Positions 1 through 6,115 of a DNA stretch of 6,867 nt are shown here, piece by piece. Origin of the DNA: an uncultured Christensenellaceae bacterium (lineage in GTDB: Bacteria; Bacillota; Clostridia; Christensenellales; Pumilibacteraceae); the NCBI GenBank assembly GCA_910588315.1, contig CAJUQF010000106.1, forward strand, positions 1 through 6,867, in the 5' to 3' direction. The notes under the pieces are model-generated. The model was given only the letters and a program-made list of their open reading frames with translations. It had not been told where the DNA came from and did no database searches. The translations under genes and the position numbers were made by a program. Each line of letters starts with the position of its first letter. Position 1 is the stretch's first letter.

Positions 1-903
1 TATAACGCCCGTACCTTTCTGATTGAGTATGGTATCAACGGCTATGGACGTTTTTCCCGTCTGTCTGTCGCCTATTATAAGTTCGCGCTGTCCTCTGCCT
101 ATCGGGATCATGGAGTCTACTGCGATCAAACCCGTATGCATAGGTTTATTGACTTTGTCCCGGTCCTTTATCGGCGGCGCGGGATATTCTATCGGGCGAT
201 ATTTTTCGGGCGTAAAATCGCCCAATCCGTCGATAGGTTTTCCGAGCGGATTTACCACACGTCCCAATAGTCTTTCACCGACGGGAACGGACACTATCAT
301 ACCTGTTGTCTTTACGACCATGTGCGCCGTAACTTTATCGTCATCATCGAGAACGATAGCGCCTACACTGCCTTCCGAAAGACTCAAAACTATAGCTTGC
401 GTACCGTTTTCGATCTGCAACATCTCCCCGTATTCCGCATCGGGCAGTCCGGTACACATAATAACGCCGTCGCCGCAAAACTCGATACTTCCGGCTTGAC
501 GCGCGTCGAAAGTTTTTTTATACCGCGTCACGGTTTCGGAAAGATATTTATCGGTACTCGCCTTTATAAACTCGGCGCTCGATTTTTCGGGTTTGGGCAT
601 GTCGACCGGCGCACCGAAATCGGAAACGGTCTTTTTTGTTCGCTTGCTCTTTTTGGTAGCCGATGCTTCGACGTACTTTTCGTTTAGTTTAAATTCGGAA
701 CTGAGCTTATCAATCTGAGAACGCACCGTTCCGTCATAGTATTTATCACCGTCGACAATGAGGATACCGCCGATCAGTTCTTTATCTATTTTATAAACAA
801 ACTCTACTTTTTCGCCCGCATGCTTTGCGGAAAAAACTTTTTCTATCCGCGCAGATTGCTTCGGAGAAAGCTCGATTGCGGATGTTACCGAGATCACGGA
901 CAT
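1..903 (-). CDS. atpA: Fusion of ATP synthase delta C-terminal domain to alpha subunit (5' part; continues beyond the window)
   Basis: Catalytic-head subunit alpha of F1, carrying an N-terminal extension that looks like the C-terminal domain of delta/OSCP. I translated all 301 codons from ATG 903-901 to base 1 and found no stop or frame break. Residues 4-71 match the end of delta (VTSAIELSPKQ, then KIDKELIGGILI, then DGTVRSQIDKL). Residues about 72-108 form a basic Lys/Thr/Ser linker. From about residue 109 the protein follows alpha: an N-terminal helix, the barrel (DGVIMCTGLPDAEYGEM), GRVVNPLGKPIDG, VDSMIPIGRGQREL and Walker A GDRQTGKT at 278-285. In E. coli alpha that P-loop lies at about 169, so this protein has roughly 109 extra residues. 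The start has a good GGGAG site and overlaps the atpF stop (TGATG). The delta N-terminal domain is missing. The alpha identity is certain and the delta identity strong; the 3' end lies outside the window. Confidence 0.93.
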   Translation of the reverse strand, partial: MSVISVTSAIELSPKQSARIEKVFSAKHAGEKVEFVYKIDKELIGGILIVDGDKYYDGTVRSQIDKLSSEFKLNEKYVEASATKKSKRTKKTVSDFGAPVDMPKPEKSSAEFIKASTDKYLSETVTRYKKTFDARQAGSIEFCGDGVIMCTGLPDAEYGEMLQIENGTQAIVLSLSEGSVGAIVLDDDDKVTAHMVVKTTGMIVSVPVGERLLGRVVNPLGKPIDGLGDFTPEKYRPIEYPAPPIKDRDKVNKPMHTGLIAVDSMIPIGRGQRELIIGDRQTGKTSIAVDTILNQKGTGVI

Positions 904-1424
904 CAGTCACTCTCCCAATCGGACAAAACCTGTTCGATAAGCACGGCATTGTCTTTGTCGGAAATTTCACGTTCCAAAAGTTTTTGCGCGATCTGAACGG
1001 CAAGCGTGTTGACGCTGTCGCGATATTCCGATTTTAACTGCTCGGTTTGCGTGGCGGCTTCGCGCTTGGCGATCGCGACGATGCTGTCTGCTTGTTGCTT
1101 GGCTTCGGAAAGCACGGCGTCCGCCCGCTCCTGCGCGGCGGCGGCGACTTTTGCCGCAACACGCGCGTTTTCCAGCTTCATATCGGCGACCATTTTATCG
1201 TACTCTGCTTTACGGCTGTCGTTTTCCGCTTTAAGCTTTTCATTCTCGGCATAAATATCGTCGAGACTTTTGCGCTTGTTCTCGAGCATTTTTTTGACCG
1301 GTTTATATAATAAAGCGATCAAGAGTCCGAAAAGTATCAAAAAATTGACGACGTAAAAAAGGATCGACTTCCAGTCGAGTCCCAATTTAGTCAATATATC
1401 GCTTGCTTCGCAAAGAAAAGTCAT
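903..1424 (-). CDS. atpF: ATP synthase F0 subunit b (peripheral stalk)
   Basis: Subunit b of the peripheral stalk, which holds the F1 head static against the rotating c-ring. The 173-residue protein has one hydrophobic membrane segment (about residues 20-40, ending in LLYKPVKKMLENKRK). A long charged, Ala/Glu/Lys-rich coiled coil follows (about 43-150), and the end is typical of the family (LAVQIAQKLLEREI, then a short acidic tail). This is the usual length for b, with no delta-like domain at its C-terminus, so this is not the mycobacterial b-delta fusion. A GGCGGG-like site just after the atpE stop precedes ATG 1424-1422. The TGA stop at 905-903 overlaps the start of the next gene by one base, so coupled translation is likely. 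In the canonical enzyme the C-terminal end of b binds the delta C-terminal domain, which here is encoded at the front of alpha. Confidence 0.95.
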   Translation of the reverse strand: MTFLCEASDILTKLGLDWKSILFYVVNFLILFGLLIALLYKPVKKMLENKRKSLDDIYAENEKLKAENDSRKAEYDKMVADMKLENARVAAKVAAAAQERADAVLSEAKQQADSIVAIAKREAATQTEQLKSEYRDSVNTLAVQIAQKLLEREISDKDNAVLIEQVLSDWESD

Positions 1425-1438
1425 ATGCGTTACCCGCC

Positions 1439-1696
1439 TTACATGACCATCAGCATTATTGCAATAAGCAAACCGTAAATAGCCGTCGTTTCGCAGAACG
1501 CCAGACCGATAAACATGGACGATCTGATCTGTTTAGTCGCTTCCGGCTGACGCGCCATGCTCTCTACGGCTTTGCTCGTCGTCATACCCATGCCAATAGC
1601 CGCACCCACACAGGCAAGCGCCGCTATACCTGCGCCGAGCGCCGTCATACCTTCAACGCCGAGAAACGCCATTATCGCTCCGAAAAATGCTTGCAT
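1439..1696 (-). CDS. atpE: ATP synthase F0 subunit c (rotor ring)
   Basis: Proteolipid subunit c, a two-helix hairpin that forms the ion-carrying rotor ring. The 85-residue protein has a Gly/Ala-rich first helix (GAGIAALACVGAAIGMG), the polar loop ARQPE (residues 48-52) and a second helix with the ion-binding carboxylate Glu69 in the sequence CETTAIYG. Aligned by the RQPE loop to the Ilyobacter Na+ ring, the Gln ligand of helix 1 (Gln32) is Met36 here. Glu65, Ser66 and Tyr70 correspond to Glu69, Thr70 and Tyr74. Loss of the Gln argues against a classical Na+ site and makes H+ coupling more likely, though this is inference. The start is well supported by a strong GGAGGT site six bases upstream. 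The gene sits between atpB and atpF with short gaps (18 and 14 bases). Confidence 0.96.
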   Translation of the reverse strand: MQAFFGAIMAFLGVEGMTALGAGIAALACVGAAIGMGMTTSKAVESMARQPEATKQIRSSMFIGLAFCETTAIYGLLIAIMLMVM

Positions 1697-1714
1697 ATCA
1701 ATACCTCCGATATA

Positions 1715-2383
1715 TTATTCTATCGCTTCGTTGATGAAATTCATAGACAAAAACATGAATATATACGCCTGCATAAGCGCATGAAACAGTGTAAATATCG
1801 GCGCAAGAACTACGGGCAATAAATTACGTAACGGCGTCATATACACTATATCCATTATCAAAAACCCGGAAAACACGCTGCCGAACAATCTCAGCGCCAT
1901 TGAAAACGGTACTACGCAGTCGGTAACGAGCGGAATGACCGCACCGTAATGAGCAAGCCGCTTTGCGCGTTTTTTCATGAAACCTATTATCAGCACGGCG
2001 AAAAACGTTATCATACCCAAAACTATATTACAGTTAAGGTCCGATAACGGCGATCTCAATCCGAATAATTCGATAAGTATCCCGAACATTATAAATGCCG
2101 AACTTCCGAAATATACGGCACCCACCTTGTTTGCGTAATTTTCCGTCAGATCTTTGGAATTGGCGTCGAACATGCCGACCACCCACTCCATAAACATTCT
2201 TAGCAGCGACATGCTCTTAAAATCCTTATTCCAACGCGGAATACAGAAAATACGAACTACCGCCGCAAAAATGATCAGTGCAACGGAAACTATCGTCGTA
2301 GAAAGCATTGTGACGGTAAAATCGAAACCGCCGGACGTATATAGCACTTTTGGTGCGATTGTAGGCAAATGCTCGAAAGTCAT
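1715..2383 (-). CDS. atpB: ATP synthase F0 subunit a
   Basis: Membrane stator subunit a, which forms the ion half-channels beside the c-ring. The protein has 222 residues and several hydrophobic helices. Family landmarks are FGLRSPLSDLNCN (about 107-119), the essential arginine Arg165 in ALRLFGS, and Gln205 in LMQAYIFMFLSM near the C-terminus. The normally conserved Asn after RLFG is Ser169, and the following AGE/AGH motif reads SGF. The N-terminus (GFDFTVTMLSTT) aligns with the family pattern just before helix 1, which supports the start at 2383. However, there is no usable Shine-Dalgarno: only an AGG, two bases from the ATG. It is the first gene of the ATP synthase operon. No atpI-like gene precedes it; yraN lies 88 bases upstream. 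Confidence 0.95.
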   Translation of the reverse strand: MTFEHLPTIAPKVLYTSGGFDFTVTMLSTTIVSVALIIFAAVVRIFCIPRWNKDFKSMSLLRMFMEWVVGMFDANSKDLTENYANKVGAVYFGSSAFIMFGILIELFGLRSPLSDLNCNIVLGMITFFAVLIIGFMKKRAKRLAHYGAVIPLVTDCVVPFSMALRLFGSVFSGFLIMDIVYMTPLRNLLPVVLAPIFTLFHALMQAYIFMFLSMNFINEAIE

Positions 2384-2390
2384 CGCCTAA

Positions 2391-2419
2391 ATAATAGCAC
2401 TATAACAAATAAAACGCAA
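2391..2419 (-). promoter_or_regulatory. Candidate sigma-A promoter of the ATP synthase operon (extended -10)
   Basis: On the minus strand, TTGCGT (2419-2414) is followed after exactly 17 bases by TATTAT (2396-2391), which is preceded by TGC to give an extended -10 (TGnTATTAT). The -10 matches consensus at 5 of 6 positions and the -35 at 3 of 6. It is the best promoter-like pair in the 88-base gap between yraN and atpB. Initiation about seven bases downstream would fall at or beside the atpB start codon and give an almost leaderless mRNA, in line with the missing ribosome binding site. A weaker pair, TTGATG-17-TAATAT, starts at the yraN stop. Prediction by eye only. Confidence 0.35.
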
Positions 2420-2471
2420 CTGTTTTGTGTCGATTTATTCACATTTATATTATTTTCGAATACCGAAAACA

Positions 2472-2855
2472 TCAATAATTCAAGTAACTGTCAAACGCAT
2501 TTACTATATGATTGACGGTTTTGTCCTGCAAATACACTTCCACAACATCAAACCGTACCTGTACGCCGAACAGTCTGTACTGTTTGATATATTGCGACGT
2601 TACCTGAGATATTTTTTTTACTTTCTCGTGACCGACGGCTTCGGCAGGCGTACCGTACTCCAACGACAAACGCGACTTTACTTCCACCGCGATAAGAGTT
2701 TTTTCATCGGTAACGAATAAATCGACTTCGCCTATATCGGTAGTGTAATTGCGATCGAGAACCCTGTACCCGTGAGTTTCGAGATACCGTGCCGCAAGAT
2801 CTTCGCCGTATTTTCCACGCTTATTAATACGCTTCTTACGCGTCTTTCCGAACAT
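2472..2855 (-). CDS. yraN: YraN/UPF0102 family nuclease-fold protein
   Basis: Member of the UPF0102 (YraN) family, small proteins with a restriction-endonuclease-like fold whose cellular role is not firmly established. The 127-residue protein shows the family pattern: GKYGEDLAARYL (14-25), a GY-x-VLDRNY strand, GEVDL with Asp45, and VEVKSR (57-62). The Asp and the ExK form the PD-(D/E)xK-like site. I chose ATG 2855 because a GGAG site lies about seven bases upstream; an in-frame ATG at 2870 has no comparable site. With this start the gene overlaps the end of rnhB by 20 bases. The rnhB-yraN pairing is common in bacteria and supports the call. It is the last gene of the housekeeping cluster before the ATP synthase operon. 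Confidence 0.9.
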   Translation of the reverse strand: MFGKTRKKRINKRGKYGEDLAARYLETHGYRVLDRNYTTDIGEVDLFVTDEKTLIAVEVKSRLSLEYGTPAEAVGHEKVKKISQVTSQYIKQYRLFGVQVRFDVVEVYLQDKTVNHIVNAFDSYLNY

Positions 2856-3498
2856 TATATTCTCCGACATTATTCATATTATCGTCCGACACAAAATTCT
2901 TGATAAACGTGCGACGGTGTTCCGGACATGCGCCGATACTCTTTAAAGCGGCGATGTGTTCCGCAGTACCGTAACCTTTGTTTTTTGCAAAACCGTATTG
3001 CGGATATTTTTCGTCAAGCTCGCGCATGAACCTATCACGCATGACTTTTGCTATTATCGACGCCGCCGCCGTACAGTAACTTTTTGCATCGGCTTTAATA
3101 ACAGACGTATACGGAACGTCTATATCGAGTCCTTTAACGGCATCTATAACCGCATGATCGGGCTTGACTTTCAATCCTTCCACGGCATGTTTCATTCCGA
3201 TCTTCGTCGCTTGCAATATATTAATTTCATCGATAGTATGCCTATCTATAAACACAACGCAATAGTCCGCTACCGCAGTGATCTCATCAAACAATTCTTC
3301 GCGTCTTTTTTCGCTCAGCTTTTTACTGTCGTCGATACCGAGTATTCGTTTATCCGTCGGCATTACGCATGCGCAAACAGAGACGGGACCGGCAAGAGGA
3401 CCTCTTCCCGCTTCATCCACACCGCAAAGGCGCATCACTCCGAATTCGTTATCGAACGACAAAAGCCGCATCGATTTTTGCATTGCCGTCTCTCTCAT
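2836..3498 (-). CDS. rnhB: Ribonuclease HII
   Basis: RNase HII cleaves RNA in RNA-DNA hybrids and starts removal of ribonucleotides misincorporated into DNA. The 220-residue form contains GVDEAGRGPLAGPV with catalytic Asp28 and Glu29, IDDSKKLS (55-62), Asp119 in the VIDAVKG strand, and KADAKSYCTAAASIIAKVMRD with Asp137. These complete the DEDD active site. GYGT (175-178) and the CPEHRRTF end are also typical. The start is uncertain. ATG 3498 lies one base after the rbgA stop (TAAAATG) and suits coupled translation. ATG 3483, preceded by a GAGAGAG run, would remove five residues without touching any motif. Reading the frame further upstream would overlap rbgA and adds nothing family-like. Confidence 0.95.
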   Translation of the reverse strand: MRETAMQKSMRLLSFDNEFGVMRLCGVDEAGRGPLAGPVSVCACVMPTDKRILGIDDSKKLSEKRREELFDEITAVADYCVVFIDRHTIDEINILQATKIGMKHAVEGLKVKPDHAVIDAVKGLDIDVPYTSVIKADAKSYCTAAASIIAKVMRDRFMRELDEKYPQYGFAKNKGYGTAEHIAALKSIGACPEHRRTFIKNFVSDDNMNNVGEYNVRKDA

Positions 3499-3499
3499 T

Positions 3500-4333
3500 T
3501 TACCCGTTTGCTCTCTCCAAAGCGATTTTACCGAGCCTGCCTTTTCGATAATCCTCAAGCACGGCAGAAGCCGCACGCTCTATGTCGAATTCTCCGCCGC
3601 GAATTTTAAACCCTCGCGCCGCTGCGATATTTTGCAATCCGCAGGAATCGGAAATTTCATTTCCGTAACGTGTTTTAAGAATATTACCGTCTATTGCATT
3701 CAGTCTTGCTATAAGCGCCGTTGCCAGCTCGACGCTATCTACCACTTCGTCTTTAATACTGCCTATTATCGCAAGATTCTCGCCGATCTTCCTGTCGGAT
3801 ATCTTGGGATACAATGTTCCGGGCGTATCGAGAATATCGAGCGAACTATCCACTCTCGCCCACTTTGCGATGCGCGTTACACCCGCACGGTCGCCGGTAT
3901 CGAGCCGCGCCTTACCGCACAAACTGTTTATGATAGTCGATTTTCCGGTATTCGGTACGCCGATAACGACTGCCCGCACATGCTCGTTTATGCCGCGCTT
4001 ACGTTGACGCTCCAAAACTCCGGCACAAGCACGCTTGATCGCGCTAAGCACTTTTTTACGACAACCCGATCCGACGCCTTCGATAGCTATGGCAATATCT
4101 CTGTCGTTTTGCAATTTCTCTATCCACTCATCGGTGACCTGCTGTTCCACGGTATCGGTTTTGTTAAGTATATAAATAACCGGGATCTTGATCAGTTTGT
4201 CAAACGTCGGATTAAAGCAAGATCTGACAGCGCGACTGTCCAGCACATACACCGCGCAGTCCGCAAGAGCAAGATTGCTCTCGATCTCGCGCGTGGATTT
4301 AGCCATATGACCCGGAAACCAATTTATATCCAT
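3500..4333 (-). CDS. rbgA: Ribosome biogenesis GTPase (RbgA/YlqF), circularly permuted
   Basis: GTPase needed for late assembly of the 50S subunit in Firmicutes. The 277 residues are close to the family length (282 in Bacillus, from memory). The G motifs appear in permuted order: G4 NKTD at 57-60, then G1 GVPNTGKST at 125-133, a G2-like Thr153, and G3 DTPG at 169-172. The N-terminal WFPGHMAK carries His9, the residue reported as catalytic in Bacillus RbgA. The C-terminal third is the helical RNA-binding domain. A GGAG site lies about nine bases before ATG 4333, inside the last codons of trmD; only six bases separate the two genes. rplS, the usual neighbour between trmD and this gene, is absent. 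Confidence 0.95.
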   Translation of the reverse strand: MDINWFPGHMAKSTREIESNLALADCAVYVLDSRAVRSCFNPTFDKLIKIPVIYILNKTDTVEQQVTDEWIEKLQNDRDIAIAIEGVGSGCRKKVLSAIKRACAGVLERQRKRGINEHVRAVVIGVPNTGKSTIINSLCGKARLDTGDRAGVTRIAKWARVDSSLDILDTPGTLYPKISDRKIGENLAIIGSIKDEVVDSVELATALIARLNAIDGNILKTRYGNEISDSCGLQNIAAARGFKIRGGEFDIERAASAVLEDYRKGRLGKIALERANG

Positions 4334-4339
4334 ATTACA

Positions 4340-5026
4340 TCACTCCGTTTCCGCATTGCGACCGATAAGATCGGGACGCAATTTTTCAGTCAGTTCGGCG
4401 CTTTTCGCTTTACGAAACTTATCTATCTCTTTATGATTTCCGTTGAGCAAAACATCGGGAACTTTCAGTCCCATAAACTCCGGCGGTCGAGTGTATTGCG
4501 GATACTCGAGCATACCGTTAGAAAAACTTTCGTCTTCGTGCGACTCGCCCGAACCGAGAACTCCGTCCACGAATCTGGACACGCTGTCAACAACGACCAT
4601 TGCGGCAAGTTCGCCGCCGGACAAAACATAATCGCCTATGGAAATTTCTCGGTCGATACATAAATCGAGCACACGCTGATCTACGCCCTCATAATGACCG
4701 CAAAGCAACAAAATATTATCGACCGTCGCCAAACTTCGGCACAATTTATCGGAAAGCCGCTCGCCCTTGGGCGACATATATATCCTTACGAATTCATGTT
4801 TCGGATCGATATCCGATATACAGTCGTATATAGGCTGTGCGGTCATTACCATACCCGCACCGCCGCCGTACGGCGTATCGTCGCACTTCATATGTTTATC
4901 GGCGGAATAATTGCGAATATCCACCGCTTTAAAGTCCAACAATCCGCGCTTGATCGCTCTGCCCATAATACTCTCGTTAAGGCATTCGAACATCTTGGGA
5001 AACAGCGTAAGCACTCTAATCTTCAT
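4340..5026 (-). CDS. trmD: tRNA (guanine37-N1)-methyltransferase
   Basis: TrmD methylates G37 next to the anticodon using S-adenosylmethionine, which prevents frameshifting. The 228-residue SPOUT enzyme begins with the family-typical MKIRVLTLFP. Further motifs are DDTPYGGGAGMVM (49-61), LLCGHYEGVDQRV (107-119) and EISIGDYVLSGGE (127-139), which form the trefoil-knot SAM site, then YPQYTRP (175-181) and GNHKEI. At the position of E. coli Asp169 the sequence has Glu166 (ESFSNG). I believe Glu is common here in Firmicutes, but this is from memory. The start at 5026 overlaps the end of rimM by 11 bases. A reading from 5098 would add 24 residues unlike TrmD. The Shine-Dalgarno is weak, so coupling to rimM is likely. 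Confidence 0.95.
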   Translation of the reverse strand: MKIRVLTLFPKMFECLNESIMGRAIKRGLLDFKAVDIRNYSADKHMKCDDTPYGGGAGMVMTAQPIYDCISDIDPKHEFVRIYMSPKGERLSDKLCRSLATVDNILLLCGHYEGVDQRVLDLCIDREISIGDYVLSGGELAAMVVVDSVSRFVDGVLGSGESHEDESFSNGMLEYPQYTRPPEFMGLKVPDVLLNGNHKEIDKFRKAKSAELTEKLRPDLIGRNAETE

Positions 5027-5540
5027 CGTACACCGCCACTTCGCGAAGACGTACGCCGTCGACGTAAAGGATATTACTCTCCGCGGAATACTCGGCATTA
5101 AGCGCCTTTACAAACGCAAACGTCATTTCTTTTCCGGATCCGCACTTTACTGTAAAAACATCGGCAGCCCCGAACGACTGCACGGATCTCACCGTTCCGA
5201 CTTCTTCCTGTCGATCCTGCCACCGCGAAACAAGCGTACTGCCGATAAGGTCTGCAATAAAGAACTCCCCGTCATCAAGCGGAACAGCCGCCGCGCGGTC
5301 TATCTCGATAAACTTACCGCGCAGCTCTTCCGCCGCGTTACGATCGTCTACACCCGCAAACTTTATGTAGACGTCCGATCCGTTTGTTCTCACTCCGGAA
5401 ATACGCATCAAACGACCGGCTACATATACGGTTTTCAACACGCAAAAGCGCGACGGGTCGTCGGTCATAGATTTGACCTTGACTTCGCCGCGCACACCTT
5501 GCGGTTTTGTTATTTGCCCGATCGTGATCAAATCGATCAC
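5016..5540 (-). CDS. rimM: 16S rRNA processing protein RimM
   Basis: RimM binds S19 and the 30S head during small-subunit maturation. I chose the GTG at 5540-5538, which overlaps the khpA stop as GTGA and gives 174 residues beginning (V)IDLITIGQITKPQG, the standard family start. An ATG at 5561 would add seven residues unlike the family and overlap khpA by 25 bases. Residues 11-22 (TKPQGVRGEVKV) mark the N-terminal RimM domain. From about residue 87, GEFFIADLIGSTLVS opens the PRC-barrel domain, followed by GTVRSVQSFGAADVF. The C-terminus diverges: the usual VDxPEGLL ending is replaced by YVDGVRLREVAVYDED. There is no clear Shine-Dalgarno, so translation probably depends on khpA. Confidence 0.92.
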   Translation of the reverse strand: MIDLITIGQITKPQGVRGEVKVKSMTDDPSRFCVLKTVYVAGRLMRISGVRTNGSDVYIKFAGVDDRNAAEELRGKFIEIDRAAAVPLDDGEFFIADLIGSTLVSRWQDRQEEVGTVRSVQSFGAADVFTVKCGSGKEMTFAFVKALNAEYSAESNILYVDGVRLREVAVYDED

Positions 5541-5755
5541 TCGTCTATTTCGACGGTGCAATTCCTGCCTTGCTTGGCAGAAGCCGCTTTGACGACCGAA
5601 CGAACGGACTTGATTATGCGGCCTTGCTTGCCGATTATCTTGCCCATATCGTCCTTGGCAACTTTTACGGTTATCACATCGCCGTCTTCCGTCACAGTCA
5701 CTTCGTCTTTGTTATCGACGAGCGCCGTAACGATGTATTTAACAAGCTCCGTCAT
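5537..5755 (-). CDS. khpA: KH-domain RNA-binding protein KhpA (YlqC family)
   Basis: Small single-domain KH protein that binds RNA and, in Gram-positive bacteria, often acts with KhpB in post-transcriptional control. The 72-residue protein is almost entirely one KH domain. The core is DDMGKIIGKQGRIIKSVRSV, with the GxxG loop GKQG at residues 42-45. The length (about 75 in relatives) and the position between rpsP and rimM are typical of Firmicutes. A GGAG site formed by the last codons and stop of rpsP lies eight to nine bases before ATG 5755, and the TGA stop is interleaved with the rimM GTG start. The partner khpB is not in the window. Confidence 0.95.
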   Translation of the reverse strand: MTELVKYIVTALVDNKDEVTVTEDGDVITVKVAKDDMGKIIGKQGRIIKSVRSVVKAASAKQGRNCTVEIDE

Positions 5756-5761
5756 TACGCA

Positions 5762-6052
5762 TTACTCCGTTTTCTTCTTTTTGGCGACTTTGGTCTTTTG
5801 AGTCGACTTCTTGGTCTCCATCGCTCCGGCATCGACAAGCAAAGCGCGAACCGTATCGGTAGGCTGAGCGCCGTTTGCTATCCACTTTTTCGCCTTTTCG
5901 ACGTCGACCTTGAGTCCGTCGTCAAGGTGCGGATCGTAAGTACCGAGAACTTCGATAAATCTTCCGTCACGCGGCGAACGCGAATCGGCAACGATGATGC
6001 GGTAGAACGGGTTTTTGTGATCGCCCATACGAGTAAGTCTGATTTTTACCAT
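5762..6052 (-). CDS. rpsP: 30S ribosomal protein S16
   Basis: Small-subunit ribosomal protein S16, a 16S rRNA-binding assembly protein. The start at 6052 gives 96 residues beginning MVKIRLTRMGDHKNPFYRII, followed by VADSRSPRDGRFIEVLGTYDP, the family signature. A strong AGGAG site lies seven bases upstream. An in-frame ATG at 6097 adds 15 residues unlike S16, has no ribosome binding site and overlaps the repeat remnant, so I rejected it. The C-terminal tail after residue 80 is rich in Lys and Thr (KKSTQKTKVAKKKKTE), as in many S16 proteins. It is the first gene of the packed cluster down to yraN, with nine bases or less between adjacent genes. Confidence 0.97.
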   Translation of the reverse strand: MVKIRLTRMGDHKNPFYRIIVADSRSPRDGRFIEVLGTYDPHLDDGLKVDVEKAKKWIANGAQPTDTVRALLVDAGAMETKKSTQKTKVAKKKKTE

Positions 6053-6085
6053 GATATTTCTCCTAAAATTAGTTATTTTGTTATT

Positions 6086-6115
6086 TAAAAATTGCAACGG
6101 CTGACGCCGTATTGC
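6086..6115 (-). terminator. Possible intrinsic terminator after ffh, built from the repeat remnant
   Basis: On the minus strand, ACGGC-GTCA-GCCGT forms a perfect five-pair stem with a four-base loop. It is extended by GCA/TGC pairs across a two-base bulge and followed by AATTTTT (plus-strand 6087-6093). It lies between the ffh stop and the rpsP start, so it could end the ffh transcript or attenuate read-through. The U-tract is short and starts with AA, so strength is uncertain. The stem bases belong to the 23-bp sequence shared with the neighbouring repeat. Confidence 0.35.

Noticed and set aside
23..687. Plus-strand open frames opposite the alpha gene
   Set aside because: They are antisense to a reading frame with clear alpha-subunit motifs and have no family-like sequence of their own.
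791..1003. A 70-codon minus-strand frame across the atpF/fusion junction
   Set aside because: It is out of frame with both real genes, and both real frames are continuous through the junction. It is not evidence of a frameshift.
903..1424. A mycobacterial-type b-delta fusion in atpF
   Set aside because: The b protein has normal length and ends with the usual b C-terminus; the delta-like domain is on the alpha gene instead.
2453..2469. Small palindrome TTTTCG/CGAAAA after yraN
   Set aside because: The stem is short and A/T-rich and no U-run follows on the minus strand, so it is not a convincing terminator or operator.
3278..4663. A 461-codon plus-strand open frame
   Set aside because: It runs antisense through rnhB, rbgA and trmD, all of which have intact catalytic motifs. 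The translation is Arg/Ser/Thr-rich with no recognisable domain.
6053..6097. Longer S16 starting at ATG 6097
   Set aside because: The extra 15 residues are unlike S16 and no ribosome binding site precedes them, whereas ATG 6052 has a strong AGGAG and the standard N-terminus.
6068..6097. Possible rpsP promoter TTGCAA-18-ACTAAT
   Set aside because: The -10 is poor (4 of 6) and the -35 sits in the hairpin stem; an A/T-rich stretch gives such pairs by chance, so I do not list it as a feature.
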